Source of the DNA: Nitrospira sp. SG-bin1
GTDB taxonomy: Bacteria; Nitrospirota; Nitrospiria; Nitrospirales; Nitrospiraceae
Length of the DNA: 64,000 nt
Reading direction: 5' to 3'
Assembly (NCBI GenBank): GCA_002083365.1
Contig: LVWS01000033.1
Location: forward strand, 434,001-498,000
Shown here: piece after piece, positions 24,667 to 33,297 of the stretch
How the letters are laid out: each line of letters opens with the position of its first letter
How positions within the stretch are numbered: the stretch's first letter is position 1
Position numbers and translations under genes: made by a program
Notes under the pieces: generated by a model
Told to the model about the DNA's origin: nothing
Databases searched by the model: none
What the model saw: the letters and a program-made list of their open reading frames with translations, nothing else

Positions 24667-26424
24667 ATGGAGTCGATGATCGTTGAGCATCCAGCCGGCA
24701 AGTCGTCCGGCTCAGGAACGGCCGACCCCGCTTCTCTTCCACAGTCGATGGCCCATGTGCATCTGGTGTTGCTGGCCGCCGGCCGTGTGCGTCAGGACTT
24801 CGTGAACATCATGGACGTCACCTCTCCGGCGATGTTGCCCTATATGGGGCGCCCGCTCATTTACATCACGGTCCTGAATTTTCTCCGATTGGGCGGCCGC
24901 AAGGTGTTGGTGGCCATTCCGGAAGAAGAGCAACGAGTCGAAGCGTTCCTTCGCTCGGCTTTCGGGGGCCGCCTTGCCCTGTCCATCGTACGCGTTCCCA
25001 GTCATCCGGGCGCGACTCCCATCCAGTCGTTGGCTTCGGTCTTCGACGTGATGGCACTCGGAGGCATCGGCTACGGATCTGCGCTGATCTCTTACGGAGA
25101 CATCTACTATGACTTGGACCGTTTCGAGCCGGGTTCGAATCCCATCGTCTTCACGTCGGGATACATCGATTCCGACAAGTATTCATCCATTCATGAGACG
25201 CAGGACGGATATCTTTTTGAGGAAGCCTGGGCCGGCAACAAGTCTAAGCGGAACCATTGTTCTTCCGCCGGGGCCAGCCGTACCGATATCGGGCTGTATT
25301 ATTTGCCTTCCATAGCTGAGGCCCAAGCAGTCATCAAACGAGGCGTTGCCGTCAACACCGTGGGCGGTCTTCTCTTTCACCTCTATGGTGACAATCTGAG
25401 CTTACAAGATGTCGCCACGTGGATCGATCTTGGACATTTGGATACCTCCGCCCGGATCAGGACTCACGTGCTCGGAACGCGGGAATGCAACCATCTCGAT
25501 ATCGACGAAATGCGCGGACTGATCACGAAGCGAGGACGAAACCGAGAAAAGCTCCTTCAAGAAATCAACTATTACAATCGATTGCCGAAAGAACTCACCG
25601 TATATTTCCCGCGGATGTTGGAAGCGCAGCTTGGGAAACATGTGTCGTATACGATCGAATATTACGGCTACAAAACGCTGTCCGAGTATTTCGTCTTTTA
25701 CGAGGTTCCCAAGTCGGTCTGGCAGCAGGTCCTCATCAAAATCCTGTCGATTCATAAAGCGTTCTCGGCACGGGCACAGCCGTTCATAGACGCCGATAGA
25801 GTCTACGACTTCTATTGGAACAAGATCGAAGCGCGTCTTCAAGAGGGAGATCGTCTGGCAGCCATCAGATCGTTATTGGAAGCCGAAGCCGTCTCCATCA
25901 ATGGAGCGGTACATCCCGGCTGGATGACCTACAAACCGCTACTCCAGGCCCGTCTTCGCCGTATCGCTGATCGTTGTGCGCCCACGATCATCCACGGGGA
26001 CTTGTGTTGCGGAAATATCCTCTACGATCCCCGCACGAGTTTGATCAAATTCATCGATCCGCGCGGAGAGTTCTTCGAAGAGGGCTGCCATGGCGATCCA
26101 CGCTACGACATGGCCAAACTGCTCCATTCGTTCCATGGCGGCTATGACTTCATCCTGCACGAGATGTACCAATTGACCATGTCTGGGACAAGCTGCTTCG
26201 ACATGACGCTGCTCCGCTCGGTATCGGCCTGCGACGCGGAATCCGTGCTGTTCGACTTGCTCGACGGAACGACGGCTTATGACGTAACCGACTTAAAGCT
26301 CTTGGAGGCGCTGCTTTTTCTTACTATGTTGCCGTTTCACTGCGACGACGGCAAGCGCCAAACGGCGTTGTATCTGAGGGGACTGATGTTGTTGAAGGAG
26401 ACACTCGGTGCGGATCTGTCTTGA
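24667..26424 (+). CDS. Nucleotidyltransferase-like / APH-type kinase fusion protein
   Basis: The start ATG 24667 lies 31 bases after the ATPase gene. Residues about 30-270 form a nucleotide-sugar-type transferase fold, but the signature is degenerate: HLVLLAAGRVRQDF lacks the usual GxGTR, and SPAMLPYMGRPLI has Ala where the catalytic Lys is expected. Residues about 330-585 resemble choline/aminoglycoside kinases, with HGDLCCGN (His443, Asp445, Asn450) and FIDPRGEF. This pairing mimics a fusion of LicC and LicA, which make CDP-choline for surface phosphocholine. A role in activating a phospho-substituent for the exported glycan is inference; the transferase half may be regulatory or inactive. 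It overlaps the next gene by 17 bases. Confidence 0.75.
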   Translation: MESMIVEHPAGKSSGSGTADPASLPQSMAHVHLVLLAAGRVRQDFVNIMDVTSPAMLPYMGRPLIYITVLNFLRLGGRKVLVAIPEEEQRVEAFLRSAFGGRLALSIVRVPSHPGATPIQSLASVFDVMALGGIGYGSALISYGDIYYDLDRFEPGSNPIVFTSGYIDSDKYSSIHETQDGYLFEEAWAGNKSKRNHCSSAGASRTDIGLYYLPSIAEAQAVIKRGVAVNTVGGLLFHLYGDNLSLQDVATWIDLGHLDTSARIRTHVLGTRECNHLDIDEMRGLITKRGRNREKLLQEINYYNRLPKELTVYFPRMLEAQLGKHVSYTIEYYGYKTLSEYFVFYEVPKSVWQQVLIKILSIHKAFSARAQPFIDADRVYDFYWNKIEARLQEGDRLAAIRSLLEAEAVSINGAVHPGWMTYKPLLQARLRRIADRCAPTIIHGDLCCGNILYDPRTSLIKFIDPRGEFFEEGCHGDPRYDMAKLLHSFHGGYDFILHEMYQLTMSGTSCFDMTLLRSVSACDAESVLFDLLDGTTAYDVTDLKLLEALLFLTMLPFHCDDGKRQTALYLRGLMLLKETLGADLS

Positions 26425-27553
26425 CGTCGATGGGACACTTTGTGAATTGAAGAGTTGTCACGACGATTACGCCACAGTTCGGCCGCTGCCGCATGCCGCC
26501 GAATCCATCCGCCGACTGCGTGCGGAGGGTCATTACATCATTCTGGCCACCGCACGCCATATGAAGACCTGCGGTGCGAACGTGGGCCTCGTGATCGCCA
26601 GACAAGGGCAGACCCTGATCGAATGGCTGCACCGACACGGCATCGAATACGATGAACTCTGGTTCGGGAAACCGCACGCGGATTTGTATGTCGACGACCG
26701 AGCGATGGCGTTCCCGGGCAATTGGTACGCACTCGGCGAAAAGGAACTTCTTCGTCGAGGGGTAGCCCTACGGAAGATGAATCTGGTCATCACGATGGCA
26801 GGGGCGGGATCGCGCTTCAGTCGAGCTGGCTATGATCTCCCGAAGCCGCTGATCTCGGTGTTCGGGCAACCGATGTATCGACATGCCGTTCGTTCGCTGC
26901 CGTTGGAGCAGGCAGAAACCTTGGTGTGTCTGATTCGGCAAGGTCCTTACGCGCCGATGCTACGTCGCGACATCGAAGAAACGTTTGAGGACCATCATCC
27001 CATCGTTGTCGAAGTCGATCGCCAGACAAGAGGACAGGCCGAAACGGTGCTCTTTGCCAAACATCATGTGGGATTTCATCTTCCTGTCCTCGTACACAAT
27101 GCCGATAGCGCCTTCGAAATGCGCAGCTTCGCCGAATTCCCGGTATCGGCGGACGGTGCGCTGCTGCTGTTCCGCGGGACCGGCAGTAAGTGGAGCTATG
27201 CGGCCATGGATCAGGAAGGCCGGGTGAGTCGCGTAACGGAGAAAGAGCCGATCTCGCCCCATGCCTCAACGGGAACATACTATTTTAGCTCCACCGTGCA
27301 GCTCTTCGAGCTGATCGAGGCTGCGATTGAAAAAGGCCAGACAGTGAACGGGGAGTACTACCTTGGACCGCTCTACAACCGGATGATCGCCGATGGCTAT
27401 CTTGTCCGAGGCGCCGAAGTGGAACGGTTCATCAGTTTCGGGACGCCGGATGATCTGGCAACGGCTGAAGCCGATCCGGCTAATGCGGAGGTCATGAAGA
27501 GGTTGGCGGATCGGGCCAACCGCAAAGCGGACGATATCCGACTTGACGCCTGA
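26408..27553 (+). CDS. HAD phosphatase / nucleotidyltransferase fusion protein
   Basis: The gene begins at a GTG within the end of the preceding gene. Residues 1-110 are a small HAD phosphatase of the capsule-biosynthesis type: CLDVDGTLC (Asp6), ILATARHM and FGKPHADLYVDDRA. Residues 114-345 are a canonical nucleotidyltransferase: VITMAGAGSRFSRAG and LPKPLISVFGQPM, with HNADSAF as metal site. Here the catalytic Lys is intact, unlike in the preceding protein. Such fusions appear in capsule clusters. A plausible role is making a CDP- or NDP-activated group from a phosphorylated precursor; the substrate is unknown. Confidence 0.78.
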   Translation: MRICLDVDGTLCELKSCHDDYATVRPLPHAAESIRRLRAEGHYIILATARHMKTCGANVGLVIARQGQTLIEWLHRHGIEYDELWFGKPHADLYVDDRAMAFPGNWYALGEKELLRRGVALRKMNLVITMAGAGSRFSRAGYDLPKPLISVFGQPMYRHAVRSLPLEQAETLVCLIRQGPYAPMLRRDIEETFEDHHPIVVEVDRQTRGQAETVLFAKHHVGFHLPVLVHNADSAFEMRSFAEFPVSADGALLLFRGTGSKWSYAAMDQEGRVSRVTEKEPISPHASTGTYYFSSTVQLFELIEAAIEKGQTVNGEYYLGPLYNRMIADGYLVRGAEVERFISFGTPDDLATAEADPANAEVMKRLADRANRKADDIRLDA

Positions 27554-27608
27554 CGATCTTACCGCCACGCACACGGCGTCCAGCCACTTTTGTCGGGACG
27601 AGGGCACA

Positions 27609-28622
27609 ATGACGAGCGTGAACCACGCGAGCAGCACTTCTCCTCAGGTTGCCGTGTTGCTCTACGGCATGTTGAGGACGTTTCGGGTTACAGCCCCATC
27701 CTTCCTTCGCCACGTGGTGCTGCCGAACAACGCCGACGTGTTTTATTTCGGACCGGCGCAGTCGGACGCACCTAGTTTGGTGCATAAAGGCCGTCTGGAC
27801 CTGTTCGGCAACGTGAAGGCCAACCCCAAAGGGCAGATGGGGTCGACCGGTGCGGTTTCGGAGGATGATCTGGCGGAGGCGTATGGGCCTGCCCTTCGCC
27901 AATACCGCTTTCATGATGTGGCGCAAGAGGAATTCGTGCGTCAGGCCGCGATTGTTCCTCGCGAGGAGTGGATTTTTGGTCTCAACCCGGCACGCATGTT
28001 TTCCATGGTCTTCAACATGGAGGGAGCCATCAACCTCTTGCTCCAGCATGAGAAGACGCAGCGAGTCCGGTACCACTTTGTCATTCTGACGAGACCTGAT
28101 TTGGCGTTTTTTTCTCCCATCAAGGCCGAGGTCAAGTTCGGACATCTTCATATTCCGTCCGGAGAGGGGTTTGATGAGTGGGGAAGGAAGCACCTTCGCA
28201 ATGCCAGCGTGCTGTACTACAAAAACGTGATGACCGGAGATGTTCTCGAGGGAGCGGATCGGCATCACTTCAATGATCAGCTGTTTCTGTTCCGCAGGGA
28301 GGATCTCCCGTGCTTCACTCATCTCGGCAAATGCGTGATCGAGTATCTCGCCCGCAAAGTACCGGCATCGCCGGAAACGATTTTATTTCTCCATCTTTGC
28401 CAACGCAATGGTTTGGTGCCCATCTATCACCCTGAGTGGTGTTACGAAATCTATCGAGAAGGGATGCCGCTGGTCGTGAATGTGGCCGATACGAGCATGA
28501 TTCAGCGTATCGATCGGTACCATCCGAAAGCGCGGGAGCGGTTTCGAAAGCATCCGATCGGAACCCTGATGCGTGATGGCAAGATCCTGGTGAAGCGAGC
28601 ATTCCATCGCCTCACGCGATAA
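27609..28622 (+). CDS. Unrecognised protein of the polysaccharide cluster
   Basis: ATG 27609 is chosen with GAGGG about eight bases upstream. I do not recognise a family for certain. The 337-residue protein starts with VAVLLYGMLRTFRVTAPSFL and continues with ADVFYFGP, YHFVILTRPDLAFFSPI and a late FNDQLFLFRREDLP. A beginning of GxLRtf, a middle RPD and a DQxxxFRR segment recall putative glycosyltransferases of the DUF7796 type. Its place between the nucleotidyltransferase fusion and a WavE-like gene suggests a transferase acting on the surface glycan. No transmembrane segment or signal is seen. Confidence 0.6.
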   Translation: MTSVNHASSTSPQVAVLLYGMLRTFRVTAPSFLRHVVLPNNADVFYFGPAQSDAPSLVHKGRLDLFGNVKANPKGQMGSTGAVSEDDLAEAYGPALRQYRFHDVAQEEFVRQAAIVPREEWIFGLNPARMFSMVFNMEGAINLLLQHEKTQRVRYHFVILTRPDLAFFSPIKAEVKFGHLHIPSGEGFDEWGRKHLRNASVLYYKNVMTGDVLEGADRHHFNDQLFLFRREDLPCFTHLGKCVIEYLARKVPASPETILFLHLCQRNGLVPIYHPEWCYEIYREGMPLVVNVADTSMIQRIDRYHPKARERFRKHPIGTLMRDGKILVKRAFHRLTR

Positions 28623-28626
28623 CTTC

Positions 28627-29637
28627 ATGCCGCTTATCGAGTCCGACATGACGCTCGTTTTCCAGGGACCGGTCATCGATGGTCCGCAGGGCACGGCAAC
28701 ATGCATTCGACGCACGCGCCAGGCACTGCCTCGCAGCCGTTGTGTACTCAGTACCTGGACCGGCTCGAAAGTTACGGGACTTCCGGTGGACCGTGTGGTG
28801 TTTTCCGACGACCCTGGACCATTGCCGGGGATCAAATCGCGGGACGGTGCCGGCCAACACAACAATGTCAATCGGCAAATTCTTTCTGCGCGACAAGGTC
28901 TACAAGACATCGAAACAGCGTATGTCGTCAAGATACGCACGGACTGTGCCCTGAAGCACGCGGCGCTTCTGGAAGCCGTCCGTCGCTATTGGGAGGTCGG
29001 CGTCGAGCAACGGATCCTTACCTCCTCACTGTTTACCATCGATCCGCTCATGTTTGAGCAGATGCCGTACCACGTCAGCGATTGGTTTCAATTCGGCTCG
29101 ACTCGGACGCTGCAACAGTATTGGTCCGTGCCGTTCATGAGCGACGCCGATGCAAGGTTCTACGAGCAACAGCCTCATGCCGGCCATTCGACGTTCATGG
29201 ATCGTCGCTTCCGCTCTCGCTTGGCGGTGGAACAACATCTCGCCACGCATTATGCTCGGCGGCTCGGGTATGCGGTACCGCAATATCACAACGATATCGC
29301 TCACAACGTGATGGACGGCCATCGTCTGTTTCTCGCTCGACATTGCATCATTCTCGATCCATGGGATCTCGGTTTGGAATTCCCGAAGTACGAGTGGGCG
29401 TATCGTTCGGGCTTTCAACGGCTGAACTGTTTGCTCTTTCTCGACTGGTACGAACTCTATCGGGGTGCGGGGGGGTCACGGGTGGAGCCGTCGTGTGCGC
29501 CATTGCTGGCAAAACGGCGCAAACAAAAGCACGTAGCCAGACTGCTGGGACGCTGGCTGGACAAGGCCGGGCCACTTTTGTTGCATCCCGGCCTTAAGAC
29601 AATCGCCAATCGACTGTTAGCCGTGTTGGCATGGTAA
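28627..29637 (+). CDS. WavE-like LPS/capsule biosynthesis protein
   Basis: The protein of 336 residues shows the WavE-family start, MTLVFQGPVID, followed by RCVLSTWTGSK, RVVFSDDPGPLPG, an NNVNRQILSARQGL segment and AYVVKIRTDC. WavE is needed for LPS core synthesis in Vibrio and is thought to be a glycosyltransferase-like protein. The start is four bases after the preceding stop, and this is the last gene of the operon. The C-terminal 50 residues are basic. Confidence 0.8.
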   Translation: MPLIESDMTLVFQGPVIDGPQGTATCIRRTRQALPRSRCVLSTWTGSKVTGLPVDRVVFSDDPGPLPGIKSRDGAGQHNNVNRQILSARQGLQDIETAYVVKIRTDCALKHAALLEAVRRYWEVGVEQRILTSSLFTIDPLMFEQMPYHVSDWFQFGSTRTLQQYWSVPFMSDADARFYEQQPHAGHSTFMDRRFRSRLAVEQHLATHYARRLGYAVPQYHNDIAHNVMDGHRLFLARHCIILDPWDLGLEFPKYEWAYRSGFQRLNCLLFLDWYELYRGAGGSRVEPSCAPLLAKRRKQKHVARLLGRWLDKAGPLLLHPGLKTIANRLLAVLAW

Positions 29638-29737
29638 CCACAACGATCACCGCCATGTGTATTTATCGATCCACGGAATTGTTCGGCGATTCACCCTTAA
29701 TCGAACCTTGCTGATCGCCGACCTCAGAATCAGTGGC

Positions 29738-32113
29738 ATGCTGAATACCTGGCGCTCTCAGCCCTCTTTCAGACGGCAACGACGACCTTCACCGGTACGC
29801 AGACGTTCGTTGTCCATCAACAACGCCTCCACGTTTCGTCTTATCCTGACCCTCGCGCTCGGCCCGGCCACAATGGGTTCATTGTCCCCGCACTGCGCTC
29901 ATGCTGTCGAGCCGACTCTCACGATATCGGCTTCGCAGGCAGATAGCGGGTCAGGCGGCGTCTCTCAGCCTGGTCAAATAGATGTGGCGGCGCTTCGCGA
30001 ACGACGCAAGCAAGCACAAACGGACCTGAATGCCGTGCGGGACTCTCTCGCATCCAAGCGCGTGACCGGCGCGGCTCAAGAAGAGCAGCAGGAGCGGCTG
30101 GCGTTATTGGAGCGGATCGTGCGCGGGTATGACGAGCAGTTGAGCGATGTACAACGGCTGACCGAGGCGCGTCAGCGGCACACCGACATCGTCAGCGTCA
30201 ACAGCGAGTGGAAAGGCTTTCCTGAGCCTCCGCCCTATTCGATTTTCCTCGCGGACCAAGTGTGGGATACCGTGCATTCCCTCACACTTGCCGCCGAAGG
30301 GCTGCAATCCCAGCGTGAATTACTGACGTTGCGATTCGAGCAAGCGCGCGAAGCGCTGACGACGGCCGAAGAGCGGCTGCGGCAGGCCTCGGAACGGTTG
30401 GAAGCCGCCGAAGTGTCCGACCATACCCGCCGAGAGCACGAACTCGCCGCGCTTCGCGCTCGAGCCGCATCCGTCCTGCTGGAAGCGGCGCAACTCTCGA
30501 AAAGACGGGTGGAAGAAGAGCTGGAGAACATCAAAGCCCAACTCGCTTTCGAACAGCGGCGGTTGGATGCGGTTTCTCCGCACGTCCTTTTCGGCGAAGC
30601 AGACCTCGCTCAAGTCCGAACCCGTTTGGCGAAAGAGCGCTTGCGTTTGGAGGAAGAACTGGAACGATCGCTCCTTGAGCGACAGCGGCAGTCACAGGCC
30701 GTTCAGCAGGTGGAACAGCGATTCGACCTGCTCCGAAACAAGCAGACCGGAGGAAAGGGGTCGGTCGAGGAAACACCGGTCCTAGCCCGGGCAAAGGCCG
30801 AGGTCGAGCTGGCCCGAGCGCGCATGGACAATGTGGTGTCGCAGAGTGACCTTTTACAGCAATTGATGAACGTCGTGGAAGGCGAGCGCCTCTTGTGGGA
30901 GAACCGCTTTGTCCTCGTCCATACGGCTGAGCCGGGAAAGGCGCGGGACGCGTATGAACGATTCGCACCACTGTTCGATAATTTTCGAGCGTCCCGAGAC
31001 TACTTGCGCCAGCAGGCCGGAATCATATCCGGCCAGATCAGTGAAGTGGAGAATCGCATGCGCCATTCGTCGTCGCCGTCGCTACGTGCCACGCTGCAGA
31101 ACCTCATGCGGACATTTCATGAACGAGAAGAGACGTACACCCGGGCATTGCATCGAATGGATGAAGCGGCGAGGTTTATGGAGAGATGGCGGACCGAATT
31201 CAAACAACAACAGAAGGAATTGCCCTTATTCGATCGACTCGAAGAATGGCTCGGCCGTGTCGGGAACCTGATCACGGATGCGTGGACGTACGAGCTTTTT
31301 TCCGCGGAAGATACGATCGAGGTGGACGGCAAGACCCTGACCGGCCACCGCAGTGTGACGGTCGGCAAAACGCTGACCGCTTTGGCGATCTTCGTGGTGG
31401 GCTATGTGGTCTGTGTCCATTTGGCGCGGTTGATCGGCCGATTGGGCGTGACAAGGTTCGGGATGGCGGCGGACGTCGCCAATCTGGTGCGCCAGTGGAG
31501 TCAGGCTTTTCTCATCACGTTCTTGATCGTGCTGAGCTTCTCGTGGGCCAAGATCCCGTTGACGATTTTTGCGTTTCTCGGCGGAGCCTTCGCGATCGGC
31601 GTGGGATTCGGCGCGCAAACACTCTTGAAGAACATCATCAGCGGCATTCTGCTGTTGATCGAACGGCCGATGCGGGTCGGCGACCTCATCGAGGCCGACA
31701 ATGTCCGAGGTCGGGTAACGTCGATCGGTCTTCGTTCATCCACCATCAGAGACGCCAAGGGAACGGAGACGTTGATACCGAACAGCAGTTTCCTGGAGCG
31801 GGCTCTTACGAACTGGACTTACTCAAGCCGTGTCGGACGGTTTTCTCTTCGAGTCGGCGCTCCATACGGCACGGCTGCGCAACAGATCACGGATCTGCTG
31901 TCAGCTCTCGCCCTCCAGCATCCGAAAGTGATGAAAGAACCGCCGCCTCAAGTACTTCTCGACGAATTCGGAGCCCAAGCCCGCATCTTTACGGTGAACT
32001 ATTGGCATGAGATCTCCCCGGACGTCGACCCGAACGAAATTGCGAGCGAATTGCGTTTCGCGATCGAACACAAGTTTGCGGAAGCGGGGCTTAAAGTATT
32101 GCCGGCCACATGA
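29738..32113 (+). CDS. Large MscS-family mechanosensitive channel
   Basis: ATG 29738 is the best start; a GTG at 29657 is possible. A signal peptide ends near CAHA. Residues of the next 450 are coiled-coil rich (repeated Glu/Arg/Leu heptads such as RLRQASERLEAAEVSDH), a periplasmic domain like that of MscK/YbdG-type channels. Two or three membrane helices follow (ALAIFVVGYVVCVHLARLIG and AFLITFLIVLSFSWA), then the pore helix AFLGGAFAIGVGFGAQTLLKNIISG, the MscS hallmark, and the beta domain with RVGDLIEADNVRGRV. It should relieve osmotic downshock. Confidence 0.9.
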   Translation: MLNTWRSQPSFRRQRRPSPVRRRSLSINNASTFRLILTLALGPATMGSLSPHCAHAVEPTLTISASQADSGSGGVSQPGQIDVAALRERRKQAQTDLNAVRDSLASKRVTGAAQEEQQERLALLERIVRGYDEQLSDVQRLTEARQRHTDIVSVNSEWKGFPEPPPYSIFLADQVWDTVHSLTLAAEGLQSQRELLTLRFEQAREALTTAEERLRQASERLEAAEVSDHTRREHELAALRARAASVLLEAAQLSKRRVEEELENIKAQLAFEQRRLDAVSPHVLFGEADLAQVRTRLAKERLRLEEELERSLLERQRQSQAVQQVEQRFDLLRNKQTGGKGSVEETPVLARAKAEVELARARMDNVVSQSDLLQQLMNVVEGERLLWENRFVLVHTAEPGKARDAYERFAPLFDNFRASRDYLRQQAGIISGQISEVENRMRHSSSPSLRATLQNLMRTFHEREETYTRALHRMDEAARFMERWRTEFKQQQKELPLFDRLEEWLGRVGNLITDAWTYELFSAEDTIEVDGKTLTGHRSVTVGKTLTALAIFVVGYVVCVHLARLIGRLGVTRFGMAADVANLVRQWSQAFLITFLIVLSFSWAKIPLTIFAFLGGAFAIGVGFGAQTLLKNIISGILLLIERPMRVGDLIEADNVRGRVTSIGLRSSTIRDAKGTETLIPNSSFLERALTNWTYSSRVGRFSLRVGAPYGTAAQQITDLLSALALQHPKVMKEPPPQVLLDEFGAQARIFTVNYWHEISPDVDPNEIASELRFAIEHKFAEAGLKVLPAT

Positions 32114-32134
32114 GCGGTGCGGCATTAGAGACTT

Positions 32135-32161
32135 TTAACTGGCTGTTAACATCTCGTTAAT
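32135..32161 (+). promoter_or_regulatory. Triple TTAAC/TTAAT direct repeat at 11-bp spacing
   Basis: TTAAC occurs at 32135, TTAAC at 32146 and TTAAT at 32157, an exact 11-base period on one helix face. This is the geometry of PhoB/PhoP boxes; the B. subtilis PhoP consensus is TT(A/T/C)ACA with similar spacing. It lies 52 bases before the zinc-ribbon microprotein start. Regulation by phosphate is inference. Confidence 0.4.
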
Positions 32162-32212
32162 CTTCGGATGCTACAAACCTTGCTCAGTCGATATCAGTAA
32201 GGAGGATATTCA

Positions 32213-32368
32213 ATGACCTGTGTAAAATGCAAAGGATTGATGATCCACGAGCGTCAACCGTCGGTGTCGTCCAGTACGGTCATTCTGCGCTGCCTCAATT
32301 GCGGCCTGATCATCGATCCGTTGATTGAACAGAATCGTAGTCACCACCTACGAGCCAAGGCCGCCTAG
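32213..32368 (+). CDS. Zinc-ribbon microprotein, 51 aa
   Basis: ATG 32213 is preceded by GGAGG at seven bases. The product has CVKC near the start and CLNC in the middle, about 24 residues apart, a likely four-Cys zinc ribbon, with IIDPLIEQN and a basic C-terminus. Such small zinc-ribbon proteins often act as regulators or adaptors, but no family function is known to me. The repeat array upstream suggests regulated expression. Confidence 0.65.
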   Translation: MTCVKCKGLMIHERQPSVSSSTVILRCLNCGLIIDPLIEQNRSHHLRAKAA

Positions 32369-32440
32369 TAGACAGTTGTTCTTTGTATGATCGAGAGGGG
32401 TGGAATGTACTTACGGTCGGAGTGGACGTCGCGTTCGCGG

Positions 32441-33214
32441 TCAGATCGAAAACTCGGCCCACAAAAACGTATGGTCTGAAGGCTCTTTCGCTCGCCGCGG
32501 CTCGACGTCCACATCCACCTTCACACATCTTTCAGCCAATGGTGCCGTGGCCATCATGTGATCGATGCGCCACCCTTTATTGGCCTCCAGTGAGCTCGGC
32601 GCCCGATAGTCCCAGAATGTGTATTGCTGACGTGTCGGGTAGAGTTTCACAAACACATCCTCAAATCCCCAGGACACCGTCTGTTCATAGGCCTTGCGCG
32701 CGGCTTCATGGTAGCAGACATGGTTCAGATGTTTTTCGGGACTGTGGACGTCCATGGGGCGTGGAGCCACATTCATATCGCCGCACCAAATAGCCGGGAC
32801 TCGCGGGGAAAGGTGGGCGTTGAAGTAGTTCCGTAACCGTTCGTACCAGGCGAGCTTGTAAGCATACTTCGGCGAATCGATTTCGAACCCTTGCGGCACG
32901 TAGGTATTGACGATGGGAATTCCATCGATGACCACTCTCAGCAGGCGGGAGTCTTCAAGGTCTCCTCCATCGTCGAAACCATGGAACACGGCTTCCGGCT
33001 TCTTCCGACTGAGGATCGCCACCCCGTTATAGGATTTCATCCCTCGAAACGTCGTTTCATACCCGCTGGGTGCCAGTGCCAGCAGTGGAAACTCGCTGTC
33101 CTGGACCTTGGTCTCTTGGAGACACAGGACATCCGGCTGATGTCGCTCGAGCCATTCGAGCACGATCGGCAAACGTTTGCGCAATGAATTGACGTTGAAC
33201 GTGGCGATTTTCAT
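32441..33214 (-). CDS. xthA: Exodeoxyribonuclease III
   Basis: The 257-residue enzyme repairs abasic sites and 3' ends. ATG 33214 starts the conserved MKIATFNVNSLRKR; upstream frame is not conserved. Catalytic motifs are LCLQETKV (metal-binding Glu), YVPQG, WCGDMNVAP (Asp/Asn pair), WDYRAP and the final EPSDHTFLWAEF (Asp-His). All expected residues are present. It is followed by oxyR in the same direction with an 83-base gap, which fits an oxidative-stress neighbourhood. Confidence 0.95.
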   Translation of the reverse strand: MKIATFNVNSLRKRLPIVLEWLERHQPDVLCLQETKVQDSEFPLLALAPSGYETTFRGMKSYNGVAILSRKKPEAVFHGFDDGGDLEDSRLLRVVIDGIPIVNTYVPQGFEIDSPKYAYKLAWYERLRNYFNAHLSPRVPAIWCGDMNVAPRPMDVHSPEKHLNHVCYHEAARKAYEQTVSWGFEDVFVKLYPTRQQYTFWDYRAPSSLEANKGWRIDHMMATAPLAERCVKVDVDVEPRRAKEPSDHTFLWAEFSI

Positions 33215-33297
33215 CCCGCGCGAGCTCCCGTAGAGTGGGCGCATCCTAACAAAACCTGCCCGGAGCAACAAGCAGTTCAGAGGGTGAGCCGAGTACA

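Noticed and set aside
25128..25146. A T-loop-like GGGTTCGAATCCC suggesting a tRNA
   Set aside because: It lies inside the kinase fusion gene and has no matching acceptor, D or anticodon arms.
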